64,000 nt of DNA from Paenibacillus tyrphae (GCF_024158745.1 NZ_JAMZAW010000014.1:62001-126000), one strand, 5' to 3'; positions 24,979 through 34,314 are shown, numbered from the stretch's first letter. A program made the numbers and translations. Notes: a model not told the origin generated them from the sequence alone.

Positions 24979-25348
24979 TCGAATCAGCTCCTTTTGGAAG
25001 AAATGTACTATGCATTTAACCCGGTTGTCCGCTTATTGAAACAAGTTCCATAGAGAACCGAAGCATTGTTTGGCCTTATTACCATTCGGGTAATCAAGAA
25101 AGGAAGTCAGACTTCCATAACCGAAAGGAGATGTTCCCATGTTGAAGGATGGAGCAACTGGAAGAACAGATCAAGAAGGTGCTGGATGCGAATGACGTCT
25201 GCGCGTTCGCCGTTGTATGAGCAGCTTCCGTTTCCCTCGGAACAGATTCGCTTCTTGTGTCTGTTGCCGGCGTTTCCGGCGGAAATGCTCTGCTAAAGGA
25301 TGCCACTTTACTTTTTCCTGCGAAACCTATACAATGAGTAATACATCC
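24979..25348. other. 370-base gap before the second tRNA-Leu
   Basis: It holds the promoter of the following tRNA. From 25149 a short frame begins MEQLEEQIKKVLDANDVC with a plausible helix but runs on without family features into the tRNA; it may be a decayed gene start. Nothing else is recognisable. Confidence 0.4.
25307..25335 (+). promoter_or_regulatory. Promoter for tRNA-Leu copy 2
   Basis: TTTACT, 17 bases, TACAAT; the tRNA 5' end lies 13 bases after the -10. Confidence 0.6.
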
Positions 25349-25431
25349 GCGGTTGTGGTGGAATGGCAGACACGCTATCTTGAGGGGGTAGTGGGCGTAC
25401 GCCCGTGGAGGTTCGAGTCCTCTCAACCGCA
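25349..25431 (+). tRNA. tRNA-Leu (anticodon GAG), copy 2
   Basis: Identical to copy 1 except one base in the variable arm (CGCCC against CGCTC), which turns a G-T pair into G-C. CCA is not encoded. It has its own promoter and terminator. Confidence 0.95.
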
Positions 25432-25456
25432 TATCTAAATAGCTTGCCGATCGTGC

Positions 25457-25482
25457 AAAGCCCTGAATTTTCAGGGCTTTTT
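25457..25482 (+). terminator. Terminator after tRNA-Leu copy 2
   Basis: AAAGCCCTGA / TCAGGGCTTT with a 4-base loop and a T run, 25 bases after the tRNA. Confidence 0.88.
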
Positions 25483-25594
25483 GCTTTTTCCGGACAATAA
25501 AAAAATTTTTTGCGTCAGCGGCAAACCGTTTTCGCTTTGGCAGCGTTTCCTCTATTGATTGGCCTAAAAACCTTTAAAATTCGGGAGGAATCTG

Positions 25595-26902
25595 ATGATG
25601 AACAAACGTTGGAAACGTGCAGCCCTGCTGCTGGGAAGTGCCCTGATGCTCTCAACGGCTGTAAATGCTGCAACTGCTGCGGACAATTCCAAGGCCACGG
25701 CGGTCGCTATCAAAACAGATGCGCAAATCGCTGCAGAGCTGGGAGTATTGCAGGGCGACGGCAGCGGTGTAACCGCGAGCTACTTGTCCCAATCGACGAC
25801 CCGTTTGCAGGCGGCGATTTTGTTCCTGCGGCTGCAGGGCTTGGAGAGCGAGGCTCTGAGCTTCAAAGGGGGCGTGAACTTTGACGATGCCGGCACGGTC
25901 AATGAAAGCAACCAAGCGATATTGGGGTACTTGAAGGCGAATCCGCAGCTTGGGTGGACGGGGACCGGTTCGGGACGGTTCGAACCGATGGGTTCGATCA
26001 CGGCGCAGCAGTATTACAAAGTGATTTTGGAATCGCTTGGCTATAAGCAGGATACCGATTTTGCTTTTGCAGATACGATTCGCTTCGCGGAAGGCAAGGG
26101 CTTGAAAAAAATTGCCGAAGCAGGCAATCTGAATAACGGGCAGATCGCTACGGCAACGGTGGAGGCGCTTGGGGCGAAGCTGAAGGCCGGAGACAAGACG
26201 TTGCTGGATACTCTCGTCGGCCAAAAGGTTGTTACCGCCGAAGCTGCGGCGGCTGCAGCCGCGTCGTCCGTTCGTCTCGCGACGAACGATAAGGTCGGCA
26301 CTTATTTGACGGACGGTTCCGGCAAAACGCTCTACACGTTTACGAAGGATACGCCGTTCCAGAGCGCTTGCAAGGATCAATGCGCAGTCAACTGGCCGGT
26401 ATTCAAAGCGGAATCGCTGCAGCTCCCGCCATCTTTGAAAATAGAAGATTTTGGCGTTATTACGCGGGAGGACGGCACGAAGCAAACGACATACAAGGGA
26501 AGCCCGCTCTATTATTTCCTGAAAGACACGAAGGCTGGAGAAGTAAACGGACAAGGCGTGAACAACGTGTGGTTCGCCGCGAAACCGGAAGGCGCCGGCC
26601 TGAAGCAGGAAGACAAGCAGCCGGCTGCTTCCAAGGAATATCAGGTACAGATGGCCGGATTCGCTTTCTCCGCCAAAGAATTGACGGTCGAAGCGGGTTC
26701 GAAAGTAACGTTTACGAATAAAGATAAAGTCAAGCATAATGCCGTATCGGATACGCTCGGCGGCGACGGCAAGCCGGTATTCGAAACGAAGCTGCTGGGA
26801 GAAGGAGAATCCGAAACGATCACGCTGACCAAGCCGGGTACGTATACGTATTACTGCGCTCCGCATAAAGCAGAGATGAAAGCGACGATTATCGTCAAGT
26901 AA
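25595..26902 (+). CDS. Secreted protein with lipoprotein_15-type repeats and a C-terminal cupredoxin domain
   Basis: A 435-residue exported protein. Residues 1-29 are a signal peptide ending in Ala-x-Ala. The middle (about 30-220) is a helical region without clear family. Residues ~225-325 resemble the secreted PF03640-type domain (GKTLYTFTKDTP, CKDQCAVNWPVF). The last ~90 residues form a plastocyanin-like cupredoxin: KHNAV supplies the first His and YYCAPHKAEM the Cys, His and Met of a type 1 copper site. It may carry electrons outside the membrane. GGGAGG precedes the ATG. An ECF sigma/anti-sigma pair follows. Confidence 0.8.
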   Translation: MMNKRWKRAALLLGSALMLSTAVNAATAADNSKATAVAIKTDAQIAAELGVLQGDGSGVTASYLSQSTTRLQAAILFLRLQGLESEALSFKGGVNFDDAGTVNESNQAILGYLKANPQLGWTGTGSGRFEPMGSITAQQYYKVILESLGYKQDTDFAFADTIRFAEGKGLKKIAEAGNLNNGQIATATVEALGAKLKAGDKTLLDTLVGQKVVTAEAAAAAAASSVRLATNDKVGTYLTDGSGKTLYTFTKDTPFQSACKDQCAVNWPVFKAESLQLPPSLKIEDFGVITREDGTKQTTYKGSPLYYFLKDTKAGEVNGQGVNNVWFAAKPEGAGLKQEDKQPAASKEYQVQMAGFAFSAKELTVEAGSKVTFTNKDKVKHNAVSDTLGGDGKPVFETKLLGEGESETITLTKPGTYTYYCAPHKAEMKATIIVK

Positions 26903-26918
26903 AATGTTACTGAACGTT

Positions 26919-26958
26919 AACCCGGGGTACCCGCCGCAAGGAGGGCCTCGGGTTGTTT
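26919..26958 (+). terminator. Weak terminator after the cupredoxin gene
   Basis: AACCCGGGG / CCTCGGGTT stem (9 bp with one wobble) followed by GTTTG. It overlaps the earliest possible start (TTG 26953) of the next frame, speaking against that start. Confidence 0.5.
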
Positions 26959-27090
26959 GATGTGGAACGGCTAAAAATTGCTTGTTGCCAAACGAAAAGA
27001 AATGTCGGAATATGGAGTCAATTCGCTTCCTGTTACTCGTTTTTAACCGATACAAGGAGCGTGGCGTCAGAGACGGGGGTGTTCCGATAC

Positions 27091-27657
27091 GTGCAGCATT
27101 ATTCGGACGAGCAATTGATGGAATTAATCAAAGCCAAACAAAGCGATGCGCTTCATGTACTGTACGACCGGTATGCCAAGCTGGTCTATTCGTTCGCTAT
27201 GAAAGCGAGGAAGGACCCGGAGTTTGCCCGGGACGTTGTGCAGTTAGTGTATACCCGAATTTGGACGACGGAGAGCGGATACGATCCGGCAAGGGGGTTA
27301 TTCGTCAATTGGCTGCTAACCGTTACCCGTAACTTGACGATTGATCAGCTGCGGAAATTAAGAAAACAATCCGCCTTGGTGCCGCTAGAGCATAGGATTG
27401 AAGCGGAATTAGGCTCAGCGGAGGTCCATCCTTTTGCAGATCCTGTCTCCCGGAAGTTGTTCAAGCAGCAGCTGGAAGAGGCATACCGATATATGTCAGA
27501 GCAACAGATCAAGCTAATCCGGCTGTTTTATTGGGAGGGCTACACCTTAAGCGAAATTGCCGAGATGTCGGAAGAGCCGCTTGGAACAGTGAAAAGCCGG
27601 CTCCACCAAAGCTTGAAATTGCTGCGCAAGCACATGACGTCTTGGAGAGAGGAGTGA
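27091..27657 (+). CDS. ECF-type RNA polymerase sigma factor
   Basis: A 188-residue sigma-70 family protein with region 2 (DALHVLYDRYAKLVYSFAM ... ARDVVQLVYTRIW) and region 4 (LIRLFYWEGYTLSEIAEMS, EEPLGTVKSRLHQSLKLLRKH). GTG 27091 is preferred because GGGGGTG lies 9 bases before it; in-frame GTGs at 27079 and 27061 are possible. The anti-sigma gene follows after 5 bases. Pairs of this make control envelope genes; the upstream copper protein is a possible target. Confidence 0.9.
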   Translation: MQHYSDEQLMELIKAKQSDALHVLYDRYAKLVYSFAMKARKDPEFARDVVQLVYTRIWTTESGYDPARGLFVNWLLTVTRNLTIDQLRKLRKQSALVPLEHRIEAELGSAEVHPFADPVSRKLFKQQLEEAYRYMSEQQIKLIRLFYWEGYTLSEIAEMSEEPLGTVKSRLHQSLKLLRKHMTSWREE

Positions 27658-27662
27658 ACGAC

Positions 27663-28463
27663 ATGTTTCGAGAAGAATCGGTATGCGAGCTATGCTTTTC
27701 TTATTTTCTAGATGAGCTTTCGGAGGAACGGAAACGGGCGTTCGAACGTCATTTGTCCACGTGCCGGACTTGTACTCAAGAGCTTGCGGAGCTTTGGCAG
27801 ACGTGGCAAGCACTGCCCGCTGAAGCTGAGCTGGTGGAATTGCCCGAAGACTTAAAAGAGCAGGTGCTAGGAAAGGTGCTTGGAGAGCCTGCGTCTGCTG
27901 GCGGGGAGACGCTCCTCGAAGAACGTCCCACGGATAAGCGGCCGATCGTGGAGTGGCGTCTTAATGATGGGGCGGCCCGGCGCCGCAAGCGGTGGACGAA
28001 AGGGCTCGGGTATACAGCGGCTGCGCTGTTCTTCTTCGTAGGCGGGGCGGGAACCGCCATCGTCGGGGACCTTGGCCTCCCGTTCAAATCCTCTGTCGAG
28101 CGGCCGGAAGCCCGGCTGGCCATTCCTGTGGAAGTGATCGGACAATACAGGCTGAAAGCTTTTGATCAAGCGCTTCCGTCGGCAGGCGGGCAGGGATGGT
28201 TGACGCGCCAAGGCAATAAAGCGCAGCTGGTGCTGCAGATTCACGGTTTGCGGCCGACGGACGGAGCTCAGGCGTATCAAGTGTGGCTGCTGCGTGACGG
28301 CAAGCGTTCCAACTGCGGAACGTTCCAGGTCGACTCTCAAGGAGCAGGAGTGCTGACCTGGGACATGAGGCTTGAGGATACTTCCTTCGACGGCATCGGT
28401 ATTACGCTGGAGCCCGATTCCCGTGGGTCGGAGCCGCGCGGAAAAAAAGTGCTGGGCACCTGA
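27663..28463 (+). CDS. Anti-sigma factor with zinc finger and RskA-type C-terminal domain
   Basis: A 266-residue membrane anti-sigma factor. The N-terminal zinc-finger domain has HLSTCRTC (HxxxCxxC, about residues 30-37), which binds the sigma factor. One membrane helix lies at about residues 117-140, and the outside domain resembles RskA (YQVWLLRDGKRSNCGTF, then GITLEPDSRGSEPRG). GAGGAG precedes the ATG. It would hold the upstream ECF sigma factor at the membrane until a signal arrives. Confidence 0.9.
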   Translation: MFREESVCELCFSYFLDELSEERKRAFERHLSTCRTCTQELAELWQTWQALPAEAELVELPEDLKEQVLGKVLGEPASAGGETLLEERPTDKRPIVEWRLNDGAARRRKRWTKGLGYTAAALFFFVGGAGTAIVGDLGLPFKSSVERPEARLAIPVEVIGQYRLKAFDQALPSAGGQGWLTRQGNKAQLVLQIHGLRPTDGAQAYQVWLLRDGKRSNCGTFQVDSQGAGVLTWDMRLEDTSFDGIGITLEPDSRGSEPRGKKVLGT

Positions 28464-28545
28464 GAGCAGAACAAGAGATTCGTCCGGCCGATGGCTTGCT
28501 TCAAAGGAAGTCAATTCGTTCCCAAGCGCCATAAGGAGCGGGCAG

Positions 28546-28830
28546 TCATAAGCGCATGAAGTCTTGACGCTCCGCTTTCGGCCGGCAGGCCCGGCAGACA
28601 CCGACGACTTTCCCGGCCGTGGCGTAAAAGGCCAGCTCCTTCGAAGGAACCTTCCGTCGGCAAAAGGAGCAGCTTTGCTTGGCTTGGCTTTTATCGGTAG
28701 GTCGGGATTTGGAGCCGGGCCGGCCGAATCGGTTTCGCCTGAAAAATTTTGGAAAAACGACAGCCAGACAGATCAAAAGCAGGATACCGGCGATTACGAT
28801 GACGTAAGGCAGGATAGCCAGGGGGACCAC
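28546..28830 (-). CDS. Small membrane protein with C-terminal zinc ribbon
   Basis: A 94-residue protein, family not recognised. Residues ~4-26 are one strong membrane helix, followed by a basic stretch (FFRRNRFGR) and a C-terminal CxxC-x22-CxxC ribbon (CSFCRRK ... CRACRPK). The start GTG 28830 has only a weak ribosome site (GCGAGG touching it). I prefer this frame over the overlapping plus-strand frame because of the helix and Cys pattern. Confidence 0.55.
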   Translation of the reverse strand: MVPLAILPYVIVIAGILLLICLAVVFPKFFRRNRFGRPGSKSRPTDKSQAKQSCSFCRRKVPSKELAFYATAGKVVGVCRACRPKAERQDFMRL

Positions 28831-28988
28831 CTCGCGTTACTTCAGGATTGTGTTGATACGAATAGGGTTCGGCAGAAAACGACAATTTCCTTTATTTGTA
28901 TTGAAGGGCTTGTTTGTTTCGATTATACTGGCCTTAGCGAACGGACTTCCAGCGTTTGCTCCATCTTCCGAAGAAATGAGGCGAGCTT

Positions 28989-29168
28989 GTGCAAATTAAC
29001 GCAGCATTGAACGCCGTTAGCGGCGGAAACGCATTGAAACAGGCGGTCGGCATTGCTCTGCTAAGTCAGATGAAGGATTCTCAGACTGCCCAAGCGGCTA
29101 CGCTGCTTCAAGATTTTGCAGCGGCACAGCATCCTAACCTGGGCAAAAACTTGGATATTCGCATCTGA
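28989..29168 (+). CDS. YjfB-family small protein
   Basis: A 59-residue frame starting at GTG 28989 with GAGG 7 bases ahead. The ending HPNLGKNLDIRI is typical of the YjfB group (about 60 residues), which has been labelled putative motility protein without firm evidence. It has a helical, Ala-rich body. It stands alone and ends at the terminator at 29210. Confidence 0.75.
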   Translation: MQINAALNAVSGGNALKQAVGIALLSQMKDSQTAQAATLLQDFAAAQHPNLGKNLDIRI

Positions 29169-29209
29169 TCTCCCCCAGCCTTACATATTTAAATAATGAA
29201 GTATGCATG

Positions 29210-29254
29210 AACCTGCCTGCGCTTTCGGTAATCCGAAGCCTGGGCAGGTTTTTT
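29210..29254 (+). terminator. Terminator after the YjfB-like gene
   Basis: AACCTGCC / GGCAGGTT outer stem with an inner TTCGG / CCGAA stem and six T. Confidence 0.82.
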
Positions 29255-29363
29255 GCGTTACCGATTAGGATAGGTTTTGCAGATCGAAGAATACTAAAAA
29301 CACGGCCTAAGGAAATCGTATGCAAGCTGGAGAAACTATGGACAAAAGCGAGTGGATCGATCG

Positions 29364-31580
29364 ATGAACGGTTTTCAAATGGCATGGCACGATATCCGAC
29401 AAATGTGGAGCTCCAACATGGCGCGCCGCTCGGTGCTCGGCTTGATGGTCCTGCCGCTTATGTATAGTTTCATTTATTTGTGGGCGTTTTGGAATCCGAC
29501 CGACTTTTTGCCCCATTTGCCGCTGGCGGTTGTTAACCTGGATCGCGGAATGTCACAGAACGGCAACCCGGTTAATCTGGGCCGGGAGCTTACGGACAAG
29601 CTGCTTGCCGACAAACAGACGTCCTGGACGGAAGTCAGCCCGGAGCAAGGAGCGGAGGGGATCGAGAAGCTGCGCTATTTTATGGTGCTGACGATCCCGC
29701 CGGACTTCACCGAAACGGCCTATAGCCCCGGCACTCCGAAGCCCAGAGCGAGTCAGCTTTCGTACGCCGTCAACGAAGGGGCCAACATGCTCGGAGTCAA
29801 AGTGGTGCGCAGCGTGATAGATAAGGTCGGGCACGAGCTGGAGCAGCAAATGACGGAGAAATATGTGCGCACCATCTTCGACCAGATTCTCAACGGCGGC
29901 GAAGGGCTGAAGAAGGCGGCCGACGGGGCGGCCAAGCTGGCGGAGGGAACGAAGAAGGCGCAGGATGGCGCGACTTCCTTGCAGGATGGTCTGAAGCAAG
30001 CCCAGGACGGCATGAAGCCGCTCTCGGAAGGGCTGACGAAGCTGCTGGACGGCGCGAACCAACTGGAGAACGGCATCATCAGGCTGGATACGGCCGTCGG
30101 ATTAGGCGCAGGAGGCATCGACAAGCTGAATGCGCAGCTATCGAAAATACGGGAGCCGATCAATCAGCTGACGGCTGAGGCGGAGCGGCTCAGCAAGGTG
30201 ATCGACGCTTCCAATCAGTCGCTGAAGTTCGGGCTTAACGCGTTGGATGTGATCGGCGCTTCCCTGCAGGATACGAATCGCCGGGTTGACGAACTGCAGC
30301 GCGTCTGGGATTCGGGCATAGGCGGCCGATTGCAAAAGCAAAAGGATCAGCTTGACGGCGCCATCGCGGATCTGCTGGCGCTTGGCGAGCAGTTCGCCGA
30401 AATCACCGGCAGCGAGCGGTTCAAGGGTGCGGTCGACAAACTGAAGACGGCAAATGCACAGCGGCTCGAATTAGAGCAGGCCTTGCGCGATACGAAGGCA
30501 TCGCTTGATCAGGTGCGCAGTTCCACCGCCAAGTCGATCGAACAGATTAATGTTGCCCGCGACCAGCTCTCTGCGCATATGAACGAGCTGCAGGCCGGGC
30601 TGCAGGCGATGCAGACTACCGTGCGTAGCACCGTGGACCAACTGATCGGCAGTAAGCAGCTGGTGGACGATTTGTCCGGACGCCTCGGCCAACTTGCCAA
30701 TGGCGTCCATCAGCTGCAGCAGGGCAGCACGGCGCTGGTCGAAGGCCTCAATGCCTTCGGCAGCGGATTTCATCAGCTGCAGGACGGCGTGACGAGGCTG
30801 TACGACGGCAGTACGCAGCTTTCGACCGGCCTGAAGGACATTAACGCCGGGCAGCAGGAGCTTGCCGCGAAGCTTAGCGAGGCGGCAGGCATGGCGGCGA
30901 TGGATGGGCAGGCGGAGCAGCGGATCAATACGATCGTCTCCCCGGTGAAGGTGACGGAGAATAATCTTCATCCGGTGCCGAACAACGGCACGGGGTTTGC
31001 GCCTTATTTTATTGCGTTGTCCTTGTGGGTAGGGTCGTTGGTGCTCTTTTTCGTTATCGATCTGAACAAGGTCGTCTCGATGCCGAAGCGGCCGATCTCA
31101 TACCTGATCAACAAATATCTTGCGCTGGCTTCCGTCAGCGTGTTTCAATCGGTGCTTTCGGTCTTCATTCTCCATACGGGGCTCGGAATTCCGACGGTGC
31201 TGCCGGCGATTAATTTATACGGGTTCGCGCTGCTGCTCGGATTGACGTTCGCGGCGATTCTGTTCATGCTGATCTCGATCCTCGGCAGCGATGTGGGACG
31301 TTTCGTCGCCATCGTCATCCTCATGCTCCAGCTGACGTCCAGCAGCGGCTCGTATCCGGTCGAGATGGAAGCTAGGTTTTTCAATTTCATCCATCCGGCG
31401 CTGCCGATGACTTACGCGGTGGAAGGGTTCAGGCACCTGATTTCGATTGGCGACGCCGCAACGATCGCGAACGATGCGCTGATATTGGCAGCTTACGGCG
31501 TCGGTGCGCTTGTCCTGCTCTACCTCGTCAAGCGGAAGACAATCATGCATCAGCTTCAGGAGGAGTCCGTGCAATCCTAG
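29364..31580 (+). CDS. YhgE/Pip-domain membrane protein
   Basis: A 738-residue protein with the YhgE/Pip layout: one N-terminal membrane helix (about residues 20-42), a conserved PLAVVNLDRG segment, a long outer domain rich in helical KLxEGxxKLxDG-like heptads (about residues 180-500), and five or six membrane helices in the last 200 residues. It is related to phage-receptor and ESX-associated proteins and to the ABC-2 transporter fold. The function in this organism is unknown. ATG 29364 is preferred over GTG 29352. Confidence 0.87.
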   Translation: MNGFQMAWHDIRQMWSSNMARRSVLGLMVLPLMYSFIYLWAFWNPTDFLPHLPLAVVNLDRGMSQNGNPVNLGRELTDKLLADKQTSWTEVSPEQGAEGIEKLRYFMVLTIPPDFTETAYSPGTPKPRASQLSYAVNEGANMLGVKVVRSVIDKVGHELEQQMTEKYVRTIFDQILNGGEGLKKAADGAAKLAEGTKKAQDGATSLQDGLKQAQDGMKPLSEGLTKLLDGANQLENGIIRLDTAVGLGAGGIDKLNAQLSKIREPINQLTAEAERLSKVIDASNQSLKFGLNALDVIGASLQDTNRRVDELQRVWDSGIGGRLQKQKDQLDGAIADLLALGEQFAEITGSERFKGAVDKLKTANAQRLELEQALRDTKASLDQVRSSTAKSIEQINVARDQLSAHMNELQAGLQAMQTTVRSTVDQLIGSKQLVDDLSGRLGQLANGVHQLQQGSTALVEGLNAFGSGFHQLQDGVTRLYDGSTQLSTGLKDINAGQQELAAKLSEAAGMAAMDGQAEQRINTIVSPVKVTENNLHPVPNNGTGFAPYFIALSLWVGSLVLFFVIDLNKVVSMPKRPISYLINKYLALASVSVFQSVLSVFILHTGLGIPTVLPAINLYGFALLLGLTFAAILFMLISILGSDVGRFVAIVILMLQLTSSSGSYPVEMEARFFNFIHPALPMTYAVEGFRHLISIGDAATIANDALILAAYGVGALVLLYLVKRKTIMHQLQEESVQS

Positions 31581-31702
31581 GACGCGGCTCCCGTGCCGGA
31601 TTTTACAGTTTCTTTACATCGGAATTACCTAACAGGGCTTGCCTCCCCGTTCCTTCCGTTGGATAATAGACCCAAGCGGTTGAACTAGGGGAGGAAACGG
31701 AT

Positions 31703-32446
31703 ATGACCATACAACAACCTATCGTAATCGGCCACCGCGGCGCTGCAGGCGAGGCGCCGGAAAATACGCTGGCCTCGTTCGAGCTTGCCCTTCGGCAAGG
31801 TGCGGACGCGATTGAGCTGGACGTGCACCTGTCGGCTGACGGGGAATTGATCGTCTGCCATGACCATACGGTCGGACGTACGACGGACGGCACTGGCGCA
31901 ATCGCGGAGATGACGGTGGCGGAGCTGAAGCGGCTGGACGCCGGACGCTGGTTCGACGAGCGGTTCGCCGGGGAGCGGCTGCCCCTGCTGGAAGAAGTAT
32001 TCCAGCTCGTTCCTTCGGAAATCATGATCAACGTCGAGGTCAAATGCTCCTACACTCCGCGGCTGGCGGAACGACTGGCAGAGCTGCTTGCACAGTACAA
32101 TCGGCTCGACAGCGTGGTCGTCTCGTCGTTTAACCATAAGGTGCTGAAGCAGCTGCATGAGGCGATTCCCAATCTGCGGGCGGGGCTGCTTTATGTGGCC
32201 AATTTCGTATCGCATCGTCAGATGGCTGCGGCAGCCGAGGGGCTGGACGTCTATTCGATTCATCCGCAGCATCATACGATCGATGCCGGGGACGTGGCCG
32301 AAGCGACAGGCTATGGCCTGAGGGTCTACCCTTGGACCGTCAACGAACCGCAAGACCTTCGCCGGGTCGTCGATGCGGGCGCTTCGGGGATCATTACGGA
32401 TTTTCCGGGTCGTCTTAGAAATCTGTTAAACGAAGAAAAGGCATAA
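31703..32446 (+). CDS. Glycerophosphodiester phosphodiesterase
   Basis: A 247-residue cytoplasmic GDPD enzyme (UgpQ type, no signal peptide) that splits glycerophosphodiesters into glycerol-3-phosphate and an alcohol. HRGAAGEAPENT holds the first catalytic His, ELDVHLSADGELIVCHD the metal-binding Glu/Asp and second His, and NVEVK a further Glu. A GGGAGG site precedes the ATG. It appears monocistronic. Confidence 0.94.
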   Translation: MTIQQPIVIGHRGAAGEAPENTLASFELALRQGADAIELDVHLSADGELIVCHDHTVGRTTDGTGAIAEMTVAELKRLDAGRWFDERFAGERLPLLEEVFQLVPSEIMINVEVKCSYTPRLAERLAELLAQYNRLDSVVVSSFNHKVLKQLHEAIPNLRAGLLYVANFVSHRQMAAAAEGLDVYSIHPQHHTIDAGDVAEATGYGLRVYPWTVNEPQDLRRVVDAGASGIITDFPGRLRNLLNEEKA

Positions 32447-32585
32447 AGAAGATTGCGCGTAGGCACATGACGGACGATAAGCGTTCGGTAGCGGCTTGTG
32501 CGCTTTTTTTGTGGGCAATTTTGCCAAAAGGTAACATTCTGCGTCCGTTCGTCCGATAATAAGGAAAGAGATAGGAGGTTTCGCA

Positions 32586-34019
32586 ATGAACAAGATGTAT
32601 TCTTCATGGTACCGCAAGCTTGCAGTTCTGATGTCGTTGTCCGTGCTGTTGTCGTTGTGGCCCAGACCCGCAGCGGCGGAAGTTAATGTGTTTCCGGATG
32701 TCGATGCGAAGCAGTATGCTTGGGCTGTCGAGTCGATCCGACTCATGGCGAATAAGCAGGTGCTGACGGGGTATCCCGACGGCAACTTCCGTCCGAACAA
32801 GACGATCAGCAAGGCGGAATGGACGGCTATGGTGTATCGATTGTTCGATAAGTATCGTCCGAACGCACTGGCCACCGGGATGCAAAAAATTACTTATTTT
32901 ACCGACGTACCCGAATTGCATTGGGCGCATAAGCCCATATCGGAGATTTACGACGGCTCGTTCAAAATCGGAGGGTATGGGCTGAGCCGGGACGGAAATT
33001 TGGCTTTTCGCCCCGATATGCAGCTGACCCGCTTGCAGCTTGCCCAGCTGTTGTACGCGTATTTCGACAATCGTTTGATGGAAAAGCGTTATAGCGACAA
33101 TGACGTATGCTCGGTCGTTTCGGAATTGAAAGACGTTCCGGTCAAAATGTTCAAAACGGAAGCGGAGTACCAAGTCGCCCAAGCGGACGGACGGTACGTC
33201 GAGGACGGCTTGATGGACGTAGAAAGTAACGATGTGTTTGTCACGCTCATTCTCGGCAAAAACACCGGAGATTGCAAACTGGGCGGGGACGAGCTGTCCA
33301 ACGTGCAGGCCAAAGCGCTGGCCAGCCTCAAAGCAAGCGGCATTATGACGCCGAACGATCAGGGCTATTTCCGTCCGAAAGACTACGTGACCCGTGCCGA
33401 AGCGGTAACGATTTTGGACCGTGTGTACACGTATCTGAAAAAGAACGGCTGGCTCTGGGATTACACGACGGTTGATTTAGCGCTTCCTTTCAATCCTGCC
33501 GGAACAGGGACGGATTCGGGCAGCACAAGCGGCACCGGCGGTTTGAACGGATCTTCCGGCAGCAGCAGCTTCAATAACAACTCGAACAGCAATACGATTA
33601 CGCCTCCGAACGGCGGCTACTCGCAGGATGGCTCGATCAATTGGTCGGATAAATCGATCGTTAGAGTCAGCGACTATTTTGACGACAAGGGCGTTATTGT
33701 GAAAAATCTGCAACAGAAGGGCGAAATCGAGGCCGCCGTGCAGCCAAAAGGGGCCAGATATTTGACCATTACGTTGAAGTCTGATGAGAAGGTCGATATG
33801 TATGTGATCGTTGACGGCCGCGTCGGCTTCGTCAAGCAGGAGGAGTTTCCGCTAACGCTACAAGTTAGCGGCGTGACGACGGTCGGCCTCCGCTCACAGC
33901 TGCGCAATCCGGACAAGAACAAGCGGACCGACGATCTGACGACGCTGTCGGTGCAATTGTCGGACGTAGAGCCGAGCAAGAAGAAGGAGAAGACCAAATC
34001 GACTACTACGAAGCCTTAG
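32586..34019 (+). CDS. S-layer homology (SLH) domain protein
   Basis: A 477-residue exported wall protein. The signal peptide ends near AAAEV (residue 32). SLH motifs follow at about residues 35-85 (WAVESIRLM ... LTGYPDGNFRPNKTISKAEW), 105-160 and 240-290 (LKASGIMTPNDQGYFRPKDYVTRAEAV); these bind pyruvylated wall polymer. A Gly/Ser/Asn linker (about 305-345) leads to a beta-rich C-terminal domain of unknown role and a Lys/Thr tail. TAGGAGG precedes the ATG. Confidence 0.93.
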   Translation: MNKMYSSWYRKLAVLMSLSVLLSLWPRPAAAEVNVFPDVDAKQYAWAVESIRLMANKQVLTGYPDGNFRPNKTISKAEWTAMVYRLFDKYRPNALATGMQKITYFTDVPELHWAHKPISEIYDGSFKIGGYGLSRDGNLAFRPDMQLTRLQLAQLLYAYFDNRLMEKRYSDNDVCSVVSELKDVPVKMFKTEAEYQVAQADGRYVEDGLMDVESNDVFVTLILGKNTGDCKLGGDELSNVQAKALASLKASGIMTPNDQGYFRPKDYVTRAEAVTILDRVYTYLKKNGWLWDYTTVDLALPFNPAGTGTDSGSTSGTGGLNGSSGSSSFNNNSNSNTITPPNGGYSQDGSINWSDKSIVRVSDYFDDKGVIVKNLQQKGEIEAAVQPKGARYLTITLKSDEKVDMYVIVDGRVGFVKQEEFPLTLQVSGVTTVGLRSQLRNPDKNKRTDDLTTLSVQLSDVEPSKKKEKTKSTTTKP

Positions 34020-34123
34020 GTTAAGCCGGATGCTTCCTGAGCTGGGATAATGGGATAAAGGATCGCCACAAGGATCATACTAAACGGTGTCTTCCCGACA
34101 AAACGGACAACCGGAGGTTTTCC

Positions 34124-34300
34124 ATGGCATCCAGCAGAGGACATCAAGGCGCGCACGGCATAGGACAAGCGGAGGAGCAGCTCGCCAACCAGGCGGACGC
34201 AGCGGCCGCCATCCAAGGGCAGAGCGAGACGGATCTAGACGTGCTCGAAGCTGCGCGCCAATATCAGAACGAGGAGGAGAAGGTTCTCGACGAACCCTGA
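34124..34300 (+). CDS. Small acidic hypothetical protein, 58 residues
   Basis: Frame starting at ATG 34124 with ACCGGAGG 6 bases ahead. The product is polar and helical, rich in Gln, Ala and Glu (EEQLANQADAAAA, EARQYQNEEEKVLDEP), without Cys or membrane helix. No family recognised; small acidic proteins of this kind are common in spore formers. It converges on the next minus-strand gene at a shared hairpin. Confidence 0.65.
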   Translation: MASSRGHQGAHGIGQAEEQLANQADAAAAIQGQSETDLDVLEAARQYQNEEEKVLDEP

Positions 34301-34314
34301 TCCTGATGTATGAC

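Noticed and set aside
26953..27090. Longer N-terminus for the ECF sigma factor
   Set aside because: TTG 26953 lies in a hairpin, and the added 46 residues do not look like sigma region 1 or 2.
28564..29010. 148-residue plus-strand frame
   Set aside because: It mirrors the minus-strand membrane/zinc-ribbon frame and overlaps the YjfB-like gene; it shows no recognisable domain.
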